This document shows positions 39,932 through 48,677 of a stretch of 64,000 nt of DNA, in pieces. Source of the DNA: a virus; IMG/VR virus record IMGVR_UViG_3300027857_000012, positions 1 to 64,000 of that record; one strand, written 5' to 3'. A program made the translations under genes and the position numbers. The notes beneath the pieces are model-generated. The model was given only the letters and a program-made list of their open reading frames with translations, ran no database searches and had not been told where the DNA came from. The stretch's first letter is position 1. Every line of letters begins with the position of its first letter.

Positions 39932-40170
39932 CAGTGATTACGATTCCTCGAACCTTTGGAGGAACGCTTTTTCTTAATTTGACCGTTGCGACGTCTCCAG
40001 TCCCAGGGCTCTCTGTCACAGCGCTTTTTCGAGATGGTGATGTACTTGCAACAGCACGTGATGGCGCCACAGGAGCCCATTTTCGAGATGGTTTGCTGCA
40101 CACACTATCACGAGATGGTGATATAACAACGCACTCTCGAGATGGTATTCTCCAGATGGGAGGGCGATAA
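39928..40170 (+). CDS. RDG-repeat small protein
   Basis: 80 residues. A beta-like N-terminal ~33 residues is followed by five RDG triplets exactly nine residues apart, ending near the C-terminus. GGAGGAACGTTCTC precedes the ATG, which overlaps the upstream stop. The strict period suggests a beta-solenoid or stacked-turn stalk, perhaps binding ions or bridging to the BppU-like protein that follows. Family unknown to me. Confidence 0.7.
   Translation: MTVITIPRTFGGTLFLNLTVATSPVPGLSVTALFRDGDVLATARDGATGAHFRDGLLHTLSRDGDITTHSRDGILQMGGR
40030..40164 (+). repeat. Five 27-bp coding repeats (RDG, 9-residue period)
   Basis: Each unit begins CGAGATGGT or CGTGATGGC (Arg-Asp-Gly) and is followed by six variable residues. 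Nucleotide as well as protein similarity is visible, so expansion may be recent. Confidence 0.8.
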
Positions 40171-40171
40171 G

Positions 40172-40492
40172 ATGCCAATTAGTCCATGGACACTTGGTCA
40201 ACTTTCTCCGATTTGGACAATTGTTCTTGCTCGAGACAGTAAACCAATGGATCTGACTGGTGTCACGGTCAATCAATTAAGTTTGTTACTCTACAACGGT
40301 AATCATGCCCAAACAGGGACAGGTGCAGGGACATTTACCATCATTGATACAAATCCAGGCGTTATTACATACCAACTTGTTACTGCTGACGTCCCTGTGG
40401 TCACCGGCACTTATTATGTACGAGTCAAAATTAATTTCAATAATGTCGCACCTGATATGTCAGATTATGTGACGTGGACAATTCAAGCATGA
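40172..40492 (+). CDS. BppU N-terminal-like baseplate protein
   Basis: 106 residues. The ATG at 40172 is chosen after GGAGGGCGATAAG. The pattern IVLARDSKPMDLTGVTVNQL, then a Gly/Thr hinge and TGTYYVRVKI, is that of BppU-type N-terminal domains, which attach receptor-binding proteins to the tail tip. Here the domain stands alone among head-tail genes, which is unusual. Confidence 0.6.
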   Translation: MPISPWTLGQLSPIWTIVLARDSKPMDLTGVTVNQLSLLLYNGNHAQTGTGAGTFTIIDTNPGVITYQLVTADVPVVTGTYYVRVKINFNNVAPDMSDYVTWTIQA

Positions 40493-40504
40493 AGTGAGAA
40501 ACAT

Positions 40505-40930
40505 ATGGCAGAACCACTCTTTAATGTCACATGGGATTCAGCATCACTCGGTGCGATTGCCAATTTGAATAATTTTAGTAGTTTTTTGGACCCAGAAATG
40601 GTTGTTGCGCTGACTGAAATTGGTGATTTGATTGTACAAGCAGCCATTTCGAATACATGGTCTGTATTTTCGAGTCCAAGCGGGCAACTTGCAAGTGCGA
40701 TTACTTCGTCACTCACTGGCCCACTCGAGGTGATTGTTGAAGTCGGTGTTCCATATGCATGGAGAATGGAAGAGGGTTTTTTTGGAACAGATAGTCTCGG
40801 TCGAACATACAACCAGGAACCAAAACCCTATATTTTGCCAGCAATACAAGATAATGAAGATCAAATTATGGTCTTAATGAATCTCGCAGCAGCAAATGCT
40901 ATTGCAAAAATTGCACCAGGAGGCATTTAA
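40505..40930 (+). CDS. HK97 gp10-like tail completion protein
   Basis: 141 residues. N-terminal helix (DPEMVVALTEIGDLIVQAA), a beta middle with YAWRMEEGFFG, and a C-terminal PKPYILPAIQDNEDQIM helix match the gp10-like/tail-completion family that joins head and tail. It ends directly at the next start (40931). Confidence 0.7.
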   Translation: MAEPLFNVTWDSASLGAIANLNNFSSFLDPEMVVALTEIGDLIVQAAISNTWSVFSSPSGQLASAITSSLTGPLEVIVEVGVPYAWRMEEGFFGTDSLGRTYNQEPKPYILPAIQDNEDQIMVLMNLAAANAIAKIAPGGI

Positions 40931-41425
40931 ATGCCAAGTACAACTACACCGGATACGCTCTCTGTTGCACAAGCCATTGTCTCGTATGGGCAAGGCCTTG
41001 TCGATAACAATAATATTCAAATTTATGCACAAGTGCAAATGGGCGAAATCCGAGATGTCACGAACGTTCTCCTTGCTGGGAATGCATGCTTAGAAATCTA
41101 TGCGAATCAGGACGATAGTCAACATTTCGCATTTGGGGGTAAAATTCGAGATGAGCAAACGTGGTTTCTCCTTTCACTCGTGAGTCTCGATGATGCACAA
41201 GCAGCAGAAATACATATTTATCAAATTCGTGATGCATTAGTTCGACCATTCCAAATTCATGCAACACTTGGTGCAATCGGGAGTGTTTATCATGCCCAGA
41301 TTAAAGCAAATTCTGGTAAGTTCATTAAGATTTTTCGAAATGGGCAATGGTTTCGAGCACATTTGATTGAAGTGATGACTCGACAAGAGTGGTATGTCCC
41401 AACACCTCCAGGTGTCATTGCATAA
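40931..41425 (+). CDS. Tail terminator-like protein
   Basis: 164 residues; GGAGGCATTTAA precedes the ATG. An N-terminal helix, strands (NACLEIYANQDDSQHFAFGG) and a C-terminal strand region follow the gp10-like gene, the usual place of the tail terminator that caps the tube. The match rests on order and general pattern. Confidence 0.55.
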   Translation: MPSTTTPDTLSVAQAIVSYGQGLVDNNNIQIYAQVQMGEIRDVTNVLLAGNACLEIYANQDDSQHFAFGGKIRDEQTWFLLSLVSLDDAQAAEIHIYQIRDALVRPFQIHATLGAIGSVYHAQIKANSGKFIKIFRNGQWFRAHLIEVMTRQEWYVPTPPGVIA

Positions 41426-41437
41426 AGGAGAAATAGT

Positions 41438-41740
41438 ATGGCAACACAAACATATGCAGCGTATGGATCCAGTTGTGTGATTCCTGGAGTGCCTGGTATT
41501 GTCCTGAACGCTGGACAATGGATCACGATTGATACGACAACATTTCAAATCACTGCACAAGGATTTCTCCCTCCTGTTGTGCCAATTGTCAACAGTGACA
41601 TTGTTGATATTACTGTCGAATACGGAGAAGCTGGTGTCATTCCAGACGCAGCAGGCCAAACGATTGATGCTGGACACGTTGAAACAGTTGATGTGACGAC
41701 AGATACTGTCACGCATGACGGATTTCTGCCATCATCCTAA
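41438..41740 (+). CDS. Small tail-region protein with internal duplication
   Basis: 100 residues made of two similar halves: YGSSCVIPGVPG...TTTFQITAQGFLPP (about residues 9-47) and YGEAGVIPDAAG...TTDTVTHDGFLPS (about 62-99). Each is beta-like. AAAGGAGAAATAGT precedes the ATG. Possibly a small tail decoration; role unknown. Confidence 0.7.
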   Translation: MATQTYAAYGSSCVIPGVPGIVLNAGQWITIDTTTFQITAQGFLPPVVPIVNSDIVDITVEYGEAGVIPDAAGQTIDAGHVETVDVTTDTVTHDGFLPSS

Positions 41741-41767
41741 GAAATTTCCATATGAAGGGATACAGCT

Positions 41768-43369
41768 ATGCCAATCACTGCGACAGCGGCCAAGGGTGTT
41801 GTTGATATCATGCTCGAAGCAGCGAATGGTGAGCAGCTGCTTCTCGCAACAACACCAGTTATTGCAACACTGACCGGAATCACTGCTCCAACAGGCAGCA
41901 CCGGTATGCGATTGCATATTAAAATCACCAACTGGACAACAAGTGGAACAGTAACGATTACTGGCACAGGTATTCCTGGAAATACAGAAACATATAACAT
42001 CGCGAGCCCAACACCACAACAGACACAAAGCGCTCAGCTCGCTAGCAATGAATATGTTTCTGTGAATGGCTACTCAGCTATTACCAATATTACGACCACA
42101 GGACTAGCAAACGCATTGATCACCGTGTGGGGCATTTATGCTGGCAAATTCACAGCACCATCAATCATGACATCGAACCGCGTCATGAAAGTCTATAGTC
42201 CAAATGAACATAACGCATTCATTGAACGAGACAAAAAAATCCTTCACCTTGTCAACAATACGAGTGTTGACCTAAAACAAGATGTGTATGCAGACCTTAG
42301 TCTTTGGTGGCCATACATGATGATGGGTGCACCAACAATTACGACATACCCATCTTCACCAACATCACTCTTAGCAGTGACGCCTCTTACATCAACCATG
42401 TCGCTGACAACACAACCAACAGCACCTGGAATGAAACTTATCATTGTTGTCACGTCGTTTACAGTTGCTGGAACGTTATCAATTGCTGGAACATCATATG
42501 GTGTTGCGACAACAGAATCCATTTCAATTACTGGCGCTGGAACGTATTATTCAAGCAATGTCTACTCAGCAGTGAATGCATCTGGCATTACGAATGTAAC
42601 AACAGCGGCGTCAATTGCTATCACCGGCGTCTTTGGATGGGCGCTAACGTTTTTGTCCGGTGGCAACCTTTATTCTGCAGCAATCGAGTGGTTTGATGGT
42701 ACTGGATCATGGACACACCCGTTCAGTTTTGCCACTGAAGGTGATTTTGATATCAAAGTACTGACCGAAGCGACACTCACGCTCAAAGGGAAGGCACAAG
42801 ATAAGCTGCCGATTGGTGATCGCACAACGACACCACTTACTGGCGTGAATCGTATTGCAAGCATTGGAGCTAATCTCAACGATGAACCAATTGTCGGGTG
42901 GCAGAGCGTTGTTTACATTGATGCAATTACCGGCACCCCACTCACAACAGCATATACAAACTGTCAAGAATTGAAAGTTGCACTTAAAACACCGCAAGAA
43001 GATCATTGGACCTTCACGAACACGCAGAATTACAATCGTGCGTACGCAGTGAAACGAGAATGCACATGTGAAGCGATGATTGATTTTACTGATATGCTTC
43101 AGTGGGAACAATTTCGCCAGAACTTGAAACAGTACTTGGCATTTCAATTCATTGGACAGTATATCGGCACGACTGGCGGTTCAGCAATTTACAAAAGTTG
43201 GACCTGGACACTCCCAATTCGCAGTGATGGCCAATTTGATGTTACATCAGATCCATCAAAAGGACAAGTAAGTGGAAAAGTTGTTTGGCGCACAGAATAT
43301 GATTCTGGTATTGGTGGATCATATAAACTGGTCGTCGTGACACAAATTCCACCAACATATCCTGCCTAG
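41768..43369 (+). CDS. Major tail (tube) protein with two Ig-like insertions
   Basis: 533 residues. The C-terminal part has the ending typical of tail tube proteins (TSDPSKGQVSGKVVWRT) and the central QEDHWTFTNTQNYNRAY region. Two similar Ser/Thr-rich sandwiches lie near residues 25-125 and 190-295 (GMRLHIKITNWTTSGTVTI against GMKLIIVVTSFTVAGTLSI), probably displayed on the tail surface. It precedes the G/GT chaperone and tape measure, the standard order. Confidence 0.75.
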   Translation: MPITATAAKGVVDIMLEAANGEQLLLATTPVIATLTGITAPTGSTGMRLHIKITNWTTSGTVTITGTGIPGNTETYNIASPTPQQTQSAQLASNEYVSVNGYSAITNITTTGLANALITVWGIYAGKFTAPSIMTSNRVMKVYSPNEHNAFIERDKKILHLVNNTSVDLKQDVYADLSLWWPYMMMGAPTITTYPSSPTSLLAVTPLTSTMSLTTQPTAPGMKLIIVVTSFTVAGTLSIAGTSYGVATTESISITGAGTYYSSNVYSAVNASGITNVTTAASIAITGVFGWALTFLSGGNLYSAAIEWFDGTGSWTHPFSFATEGDFDIKVLTEATLTLKGKAQDKLPIGDRTTTPLTGVNRIASIGANLNDEPIVGWQSVVYIDAITGTPLTTAYTNCQELKVALKTPQEDHWTFTNTQNYNRAYAVKRECTCEAMIDFTDMLQWEQFRQNLKQYLAFQFIGQYIGTTGGSAIYKSWTWTLPIRSDGQFDVTSDPSKGQVSGKVVWRTEYDSGIGGSYKLVVVTQIPPTYPA

Positions 43370-43402
43370 TTGAAACGTATTCAATACAGAAAGAAACATA
43401 TC

Positions 43403-43855
43403 ATGGGTGCATTTGATGATGTCGCAAATATCCTTCTTCCAGATCCATCTGATCCTGATGCAGCAGTTGCATTTCGGAAAAAATGGGGATGGGATGCGCA
43501 TGAACAGGTTATTATCCGAGGAGCATTTACAGCTGGTGACCAAGAGGTTGTCACTAACGCATCGGTAAATACGACAAAAAAGGGCGAAACGATCTTTCAA
43601 GCTGGCACAGCGCGACTGAAACTCATGGATCGAATGATTCTTGATTGGACATTTGCTCGAAACGGAGTGAAGATTCCAAAAACGCTTGATGCAATTAAAC
43701 GATTGCCAGCGTCATACTCAACACCAATTTTGGAAATTTGTGATCAACTCTCAAGTTCAATGACAGAAACAGAGCAAGAAGATTTTTTCGACTCTGCGAA
43801 CGGGCATTCCTCGGATCCCTCAAAGGAGATGAGTCTGTTCCAGACGCAGTCTTAA
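43403..43855 (+). CDS. Tail assembly chaperone, unshifted (G-like) product
   Basis: 150 residues. The ATG at 43403 follows GAAAGAAACATATC. N-terminal helix/strand mix with Asp/Pro (LLPDPSDPDAAVAF), a middle strand region and a C-terminal helical part. Translation continues past the slippery site in frame 0 to the stop at 43855. It would coat the tape measure protein and recruit tube subunits. Confidence 0.75.
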   Translation: MGAFDDVANILLPDPSDPDAAVAFRKKWGWDAHEQVIIRGAFTAGDQEVVTNASVNTTKKGETIFQAGTARLKLMDRMILDWTFARNGVKIPKTLDAIKRLPASYSTPILEICDQLSSSMTETEQEDFFDSANGHSSDPSKEMSLFQTQS

Positions 43856-43998
43856 AAGCAGAACTCTACCCTCTTTTTGGAGGGTATTGGGAGTATCACT
43901 CTGCACCGATGCGTGAAATCGTTGAACAACGACTCGTGCTCGCTGCTCGAAAGTCAGCAGAAACGATTCTGAATGATCGAGCACGGAAAGAACTGTAA
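43403..43998 (+). CDS. Tail assembly chaperone, -1 frameshifted (G-T-like) product
   Basis: The slippery heptamer T TTT TTC (43783-43789) sits in the correct phase of the G-like gene. A -1 shift there gives 129 + 69 = about 198 residues. The shifted part is open to 43998 and helical (EIVEQRLVLAARKSAETIL), its stop overlapping the tape measure ATG by one base. This reproduces the classic lambda G/GT arrangement directly upstream of a tape measure gene. Confidence 0.8.
43783..43789 (+). promoter_or_regulatory. -1 ribosomal frameshift site
   Basis: TTTTTTC, read as T TTT TTC in the G-like frame, is a canonical X XXY YYZ heptamer. Confidence 0.8.
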
Positions 43999-46900
43999 TG
44001 GCAGGTGGAGTTGCAGGATCTATTGCGCTTGATTTGATTATCTCAGCGCAGAATAATACGCAAGCTGTATTCATGGAAGTGGGAACAGCCATTGCGCAAT
44101 TAGCCAGCGGAAATGTTCTTGGAGCATTAACTGCTGGTCTTGCTGCTGTATCCACCGCATTTGTTGGCGCCGCCAAAGATGCTGGCGATTTTCAACAACA
44201 AATGGAACTCACAGTGACAGGCGCTGGTGCTGATCAACGACAACTTGCAGCAATGAGTGCAGCCGTCCTTCAGATGTCCGTCGATACAGGCACATCAGCG
44301 AAACAACTCGCTGAAGGCCTGTATATGATCAACGCTGCGGGGTATCAAGGCGCAGCAGGATTACAAGTACTCAAAGCGTCAGCTGAAGGAGCAAAAGCTG
44401 AAAATGCTGACCTTGGCATTGTCGCAAAAGATGTCACTGGTATTTTGCATGACTATCATCTCCCTGCCGAAGATGCAGTGGCAGCAACAAATGGACTTGT
44501 TGCTGCCGTGAGTGTTGGCAAGATGCACATGCAAGATTTTGCTCTCTCGATTGGAACTGTGCTTCCGAAAGCCGCAGAACTTGGTGTCAAATTCCCAGAA
44601 GTCGCTGCCGCTGTTGCGATGATGACCAATTCAAACACAACAGCTCGACAGGCAGCACAGAATCTTGCATTTGCGCTCAAATCGCTCGGTGCGCCGAGTG
44701 GCATTGCAATTAAAGCGATGGAGTCAATTGGTTTATCAGCGCAGCAAGTCAAAGATATGTTAGGAACACAAGGACTTGCTGCGACACTCCAAATGATTGA
44801 ACAACATATCGGCAAAACATTTCCAGCGAACAGTTATCAAGCAACAGAAGCATTGAAAGAAATTACAGGTGGCGCAGCGGGGTGGAATGTCGCGCTTGAA
44901 CTCGGTGGCTCGAACATGAAAGATTTTGAAAAACAAATAAAATTTGTCACTGATGCTATGATGAAGGGCGGAAATGCAGTCGAGAATTGGGATATCATTC
45001 AGGGCGAGTTTAATTTCAAAGTGTCACAAGCCCAAGATGCCCTTCAAGCCATGATGATCACTGTTGGAAATCAGTTGCTTCCTATACTTGGAAAAATGGT
45101 CGATTGGGTGACACAGGCTGTGATTCATTTTACAGCATGGGAAGCGCAAACGCACTTTGTCGAAAATGGCCTCAACGCCATCGTCACTGCAATTACGTGG
45201 CTTACAAATGGTATCGGCACAGTCATTGATGTCATTACACAACTCTGGACGTTGATTCAACCAGCATTTGACGGTATGACCAAATCGGCCTGGACGTGGG
45301 GCCATAACATGATGGTTGGGTTTGGCAATGGCATTGTTTCAGTGATCAATGATATCATCGCTATCGTTCAAAATGTTGCACAAGAAATTGCGAATTATCT
45401 CGGATTTGCATCGCCTGCAAAGAAAGGTCCAGGCGCAGAACTTGCCAGTTGGGGCCCAGGTCTCGTTGGAGGATTTGTTGAGGGCGTTGCGAATAGTCTT
45501 CCACTTGTTGCAAATGCTGTCGCGCAAATTGCAGGACAGTTTAGCGCACTTGGATCAATCTCAACACTCCCAACTGGGACACCACAAGTCTCAACAATGA
45601 TCGATCAACTCACTGGTGACACTCGAAAAACGACCGTCACACCCAATATGACAAGATTGTCAACAGTTATGTCATCAACAGCCGCCGCTGGATCAACAAT
45701 GACGAGCAGTATTTCAAATGGTGTTGCTGGAGGTGCTGGAAAAGTAGCGACAGCAACAACAGCACTTAGCAAATCATTGACTGATATTTGTCCAAAAGCA
45801 ACATCGGCGAGTAAATGTGCAGCTGATGCAATGACGAGTGGCCTTGCTTCAAAAATCAAATCACAATCACCAGCAGCGCAAGCGGCAGCAGCGGCGCACG
45901 CAACTGCAGTTGCAGCAGCGGCAGCAAAATCACAAGATAGTGCCAATGCACGTGCTGCGCAATTAAATGCTGATTGGCAAAAAGCGATTTCAGAATCATC
46001 AACACAAGCCGTACAAGACCTCGTCAACAAAAGTCGTGCTGAATTTGCCAAAGGCAACATTGCCATGGCACAATTCTATGCTCGACAAGCACTCCAACTT
46101 GCAGCAGCACAACACGCTGAAGCGGTTAAAGCGGCTGCGGCGGCTGCAAAAGCTGGACCAGCACCCGTTGCCGGAGTAATGGGTGCGCCTGGACAGTATC
46201 CAGGCGCTGACGCACTTGCGCAAAATCCAGCACTTGCCGCTATTAATGATGCAAAAAAAGCTGTGACACAACTCAATCCAATCACGAGCCAAATTAAAAA
46301 TATTTGGGGTGATGTCCTAAAATTTTTCCAGCAAGTTGGCGTAGGAATGAGCAAAGTTGGAGCACAGATTCAAGCCGCATTTAAAGCAATGCTCCCTGGA
46401 CTCCAAGATATTTGGCGTGTCGTTCAAACACAACTTGTCCCGGCATTGAAAGAATTATGGACAGCAATTCAACCTGGTGTTGCACTTATAGGACAAATTG
46501 CAGGAGGGCTTGTCGTAGGGGGTGTCGCATTTGCGAAATGGGCAACATCGGCCAGTACACTCAAACCAATTTGGGATTTTTTGGTCGTCACAACCAAAAT
46601 CATTATTTCAATTCTTGCAACTTTGATTAGCACTATTGCTGACGCGCTTGCACCCGTGTTCAAACAGCTCTCAGATACGTTTAAAACACAATTGAAACCG
46701 GCGTGGGATGACATGATCAAGTCAATTCAACCCACGATCCCATTCTGGACAATGTTAGCACATGCTATTGGTGGATTGCTTGTGATCGCGATTGGCGTAC
46801 TCATAGCACTCATAGGTGGTCTCATTAAAGGACTCGGTGGTCTCCTTGCAGGCATTATTCAAGCCATTGGTGGAATTGTGCAAATTGTGAGCGGATTCAT

Positions 46901-48665
46901 TCAAATCATTAGCGGCATCATTGCGATGATTTATGACATTTTTACGGGCAATTGGAAACAACTTCAAAAAGATAATGACACAGTGTGGAATGGCATCATG
47001 ACCGTCATTAAAGGCATCTGGAATGTCATTGTTGGTATTCTCAAAGGAGCATGGGATCTCGTCATCGGAACAGCGTGGGGTTTCATTCAAACTATTATTA
47101 AGTTTTTCCAAAATCTGTCCGATACACTTGTTGGCCATTCAATTGTGCCAGAAATGATTTCAAAACTGATTGCTGTATTCAAAAATCTGTGGGATTCTAT
47201 CGTCTATATTATTGGACAAATTGTGAAATGGGTTGTCGATCAATTCATGTCATTCAGAGATAAAACGATTGCATATTGGAACGCTGTTCAAGCAGGCATT
47301 ACGCTTGTTCTCAAAATGATTCAAAGTATCATTCAAACAGATATTAATTTCATCCTCTCATGGCTTCAAAAACAGTGGACAGCGTTTCAAGCAGGTGTTC
47401 AAACGGCCTGGAATGCTGTCCAAACAATTATTCAAAAAGCTGGAGCTGCTATTTCCTCATGGTTGGGTACATGGATTGCTGGTATGATTGCAAGTGCGAT
47501 TCAATGGGGCACGAATCTCATGAAATCATTTGCGGATGCAATCACAAAAGGAATTGCCAATGTCACAACTGCTGTCACCGGTGTCGCAAACAAAATTAAA
47601 TCCTTCTTGGGTATAGCATCTCCAGCGCAAACAGGACCACTCTCCACATCTGATCAGTGGATGCCGAATTTTATGACAATGCTCGCAAATGGCATCAAGA
47701 TCAATACACCAAAAGTCACATTTGCAATCAATGGTGTCGCCAATCAATTCACACTCCTTACAACAAATGTCAATACATCTGTGAATAACATCAACGCAAA
47801 GATAGGAACGCTTGGCAATAATTTTGGAACAGTCAGTAACACGATTACATCACATATGACACTTCTTGATTCACAGGTCAATCTCTCTGCGAACAATATC
47901 AATCAATCAATGAACGGGATCGGCACGAATGTCATTCGTCTCGGAAAAACTGTTGGTGATGGATATGGATATATTGGGTGGATCGCAACTGTCACAAGTA
48001 CATCCGTCGGACAAACAAATATTGGATTTGCAAAACAACTCAAACACACTACAGATGATGTGATCACGACACAACAAGACTTAGTGACACAAATGCAAGA
48101 TGGATGGAACCAAATGAACGATGGCGGGAAAGCGTGGAATGATCAAATGAATCAATGGTGGGCTGGCGTGGAGAAAACACTCAACGAAAAAACAAAAGGG
48201 ATTCATGACGCGCTGTTCAAATTGGGGGATGATATTAAAACCATGTGGGGCAATCTTGGAACATGGTTGACAGATGCAGGAAGAAATTTCACAAACTGGA
48301 TGCAGGGCATGGTCCAGCAAGCGCAAACAGCGAGTCAACAGGTTGCAATGGCTGTGTCATCTGTGCTCGGCCATAGTAAGCCAAAAATTGGTCCATTGAA
48401 AGATGATGATCTTTGGGGCAAACACATGATGGATAACATTATCTCTGGTATGAAATCACGAATTCCGGAGTTGACATCTGTTGCGAATCAGGCTGCTGGC
48501 ATCGTCTCTGATCGATTTTCTCCATCATTTGCACTCTCAACGGGCTCAACACCAACGAGGCCGATGACGATTTATATGACCATTGATGGTAAAACAGTCG
48601 GAAAAGTCGTCACGAAATATCAAGAAGGTGAACTTCGAGTTCAGGGTGTCATTCGAAGTACCTAG
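43998..48665 (+). CDS. Tape measure protein
   Basis: 1555 residues; at roughly 1.5 angstrom per residue this would predict a tail near 230 nm. The N-terminal ~350 residues match TP901-type tape measure proteins (SAKQLAEGLYMINAAGYQGA; ASEGAKAENADL; TARQAAQNLAFALKSLG). Hydrophobic segments lie near residues 905-980. A motif FLG-ASPA-KGPG...WGP occurs three times, near nt 45410, 47610 and 48370. It has many Trp and amphipathic repeats. It sets tail length and is probably released into the host membrane. Confidence 0.95.
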   Translation: MAGGVAGSIALDLIISAQNNTQAVFMEVGTAIAQLASGNVLGALTAGLAAVSTAFVGAAKDAGDFQQQMELTVTGAGADQRQLAAMSAAVLQMSVDTGTSAKQLAEGLYMINAAGYQGAAGLQVLKASAEGAKAENADLGIVAKDVTGILHDYHLPAEDAVAATNGLVAAVSVGKMHMQDFALSIGTVLPKAAELGVKFPEVAAAVAMMTNSNTTARQAAQNLAFALKSLGAPSGIAIKAMESIGLSAQQVKDMLGTQGLAATLQMIEQHIGKTFPANSYQATEALKEITGGAAGWNVALELGGSNMKDFEKQIKFVTDAMMKGGNAVENWDIIQGEFNFKVSQAQDALQAMMITVGNQLLPILGKMVDWVTQAVIHFTAWEAQTHFVENGLNAIVTAITWLTNGIGTVIDVITQLWTLIQPAFDGMTKSAWTWGHNMMVGFGNGIVSVINDIIAIVQNVAQEIANYLGFASPAKKGPGAELASWGPGLVGGFVEGVANSLPLVANAVAQIAGQFSALGSISTLPTGTPQVSTMIDQLTGDTRKTTVTPNMTRLSTVMSSTAAAGSTMTSSISNGVAGGAGKVATATTALSKSLTDICPKATSASKCAADAMTSGLASKIKSQSPAAQAAAAAHATAVAAAAAKSQDSANARAAQLNADWQKAISESSTQAVQDLVNKSRAEFAKGNIAMAQFYARQALQLAAAQHAEAVKAAAAAAKAGPAPVAGVMGAPGQYPGADALAQNPALAAINDAKKAVTQLNPITSQIKNIWGDVLKFFQQVGVGMSKVGAQIQAAFKAMLPGLQDIWRVVQTQLVPALKELWTAIQPGVALIGQIAGGLVVGGVAFAKWATSASTLKPIWDFLVVTTKIIISILATLISTIADALAPVFKQLSDTFKTQLKPAWDDMIKSIQPTIPFWTMLAHAIGGLLVIAIGVLIALIGGLIKGLGGLLAGIIQAIGGIVQIVSGFIQIISGIIAMIYDIFTGNWKQLQKDNDTVWNGIMTVIKGIWNVIVGILKGAWDLVIGTAWGFIQTIIKFFQNLSDTLVGHSIVPEMISKLIAVFKNLWDSIVYIIGQIVKWVVDQFMSFRDKTIAYWNAVQAGITLVLKMIQSIIQTDINFILSWLQKQWTAFQAGVQTAWNAVQTIIQKAGAAISSWLGTWIAGMIASAIQWGTNLMKSFADAITKGIANVTTAVTGVANKIKSFLGIASPAQTGPLSTSDQWMPNFMTMLANGIKINTPKVTFAINGVANQFTLLTTNVNTSVNNINAKIGTLGNNFGTVSNTITSHMTLLDSQVNLSANNINQSMNGIGTNVIRLGKTVGDGYGYIGWIATVTSTSVGQTNIGFAKQLKHTTDDVITTQQDLVTQMQDGWNQMNDGGKAWNDQMNQWWAGVEKTLNEKTKGIHDALFKLGDDIKTMWGNLGTWLTDAGRNFTNWMQGMVQQAQTASQQVAMAVSSVLGHSKPKIGPLKDDDLWGKHMMDNIISGMKSRIPELTSVANQAAGIVSDRFSPSFALSTGSTPTRPMTIYMTIDGKTVGKVVTKYQEGELRVQGVIRST

Positions 48666-48677
48666 AAAGGAGGAACA

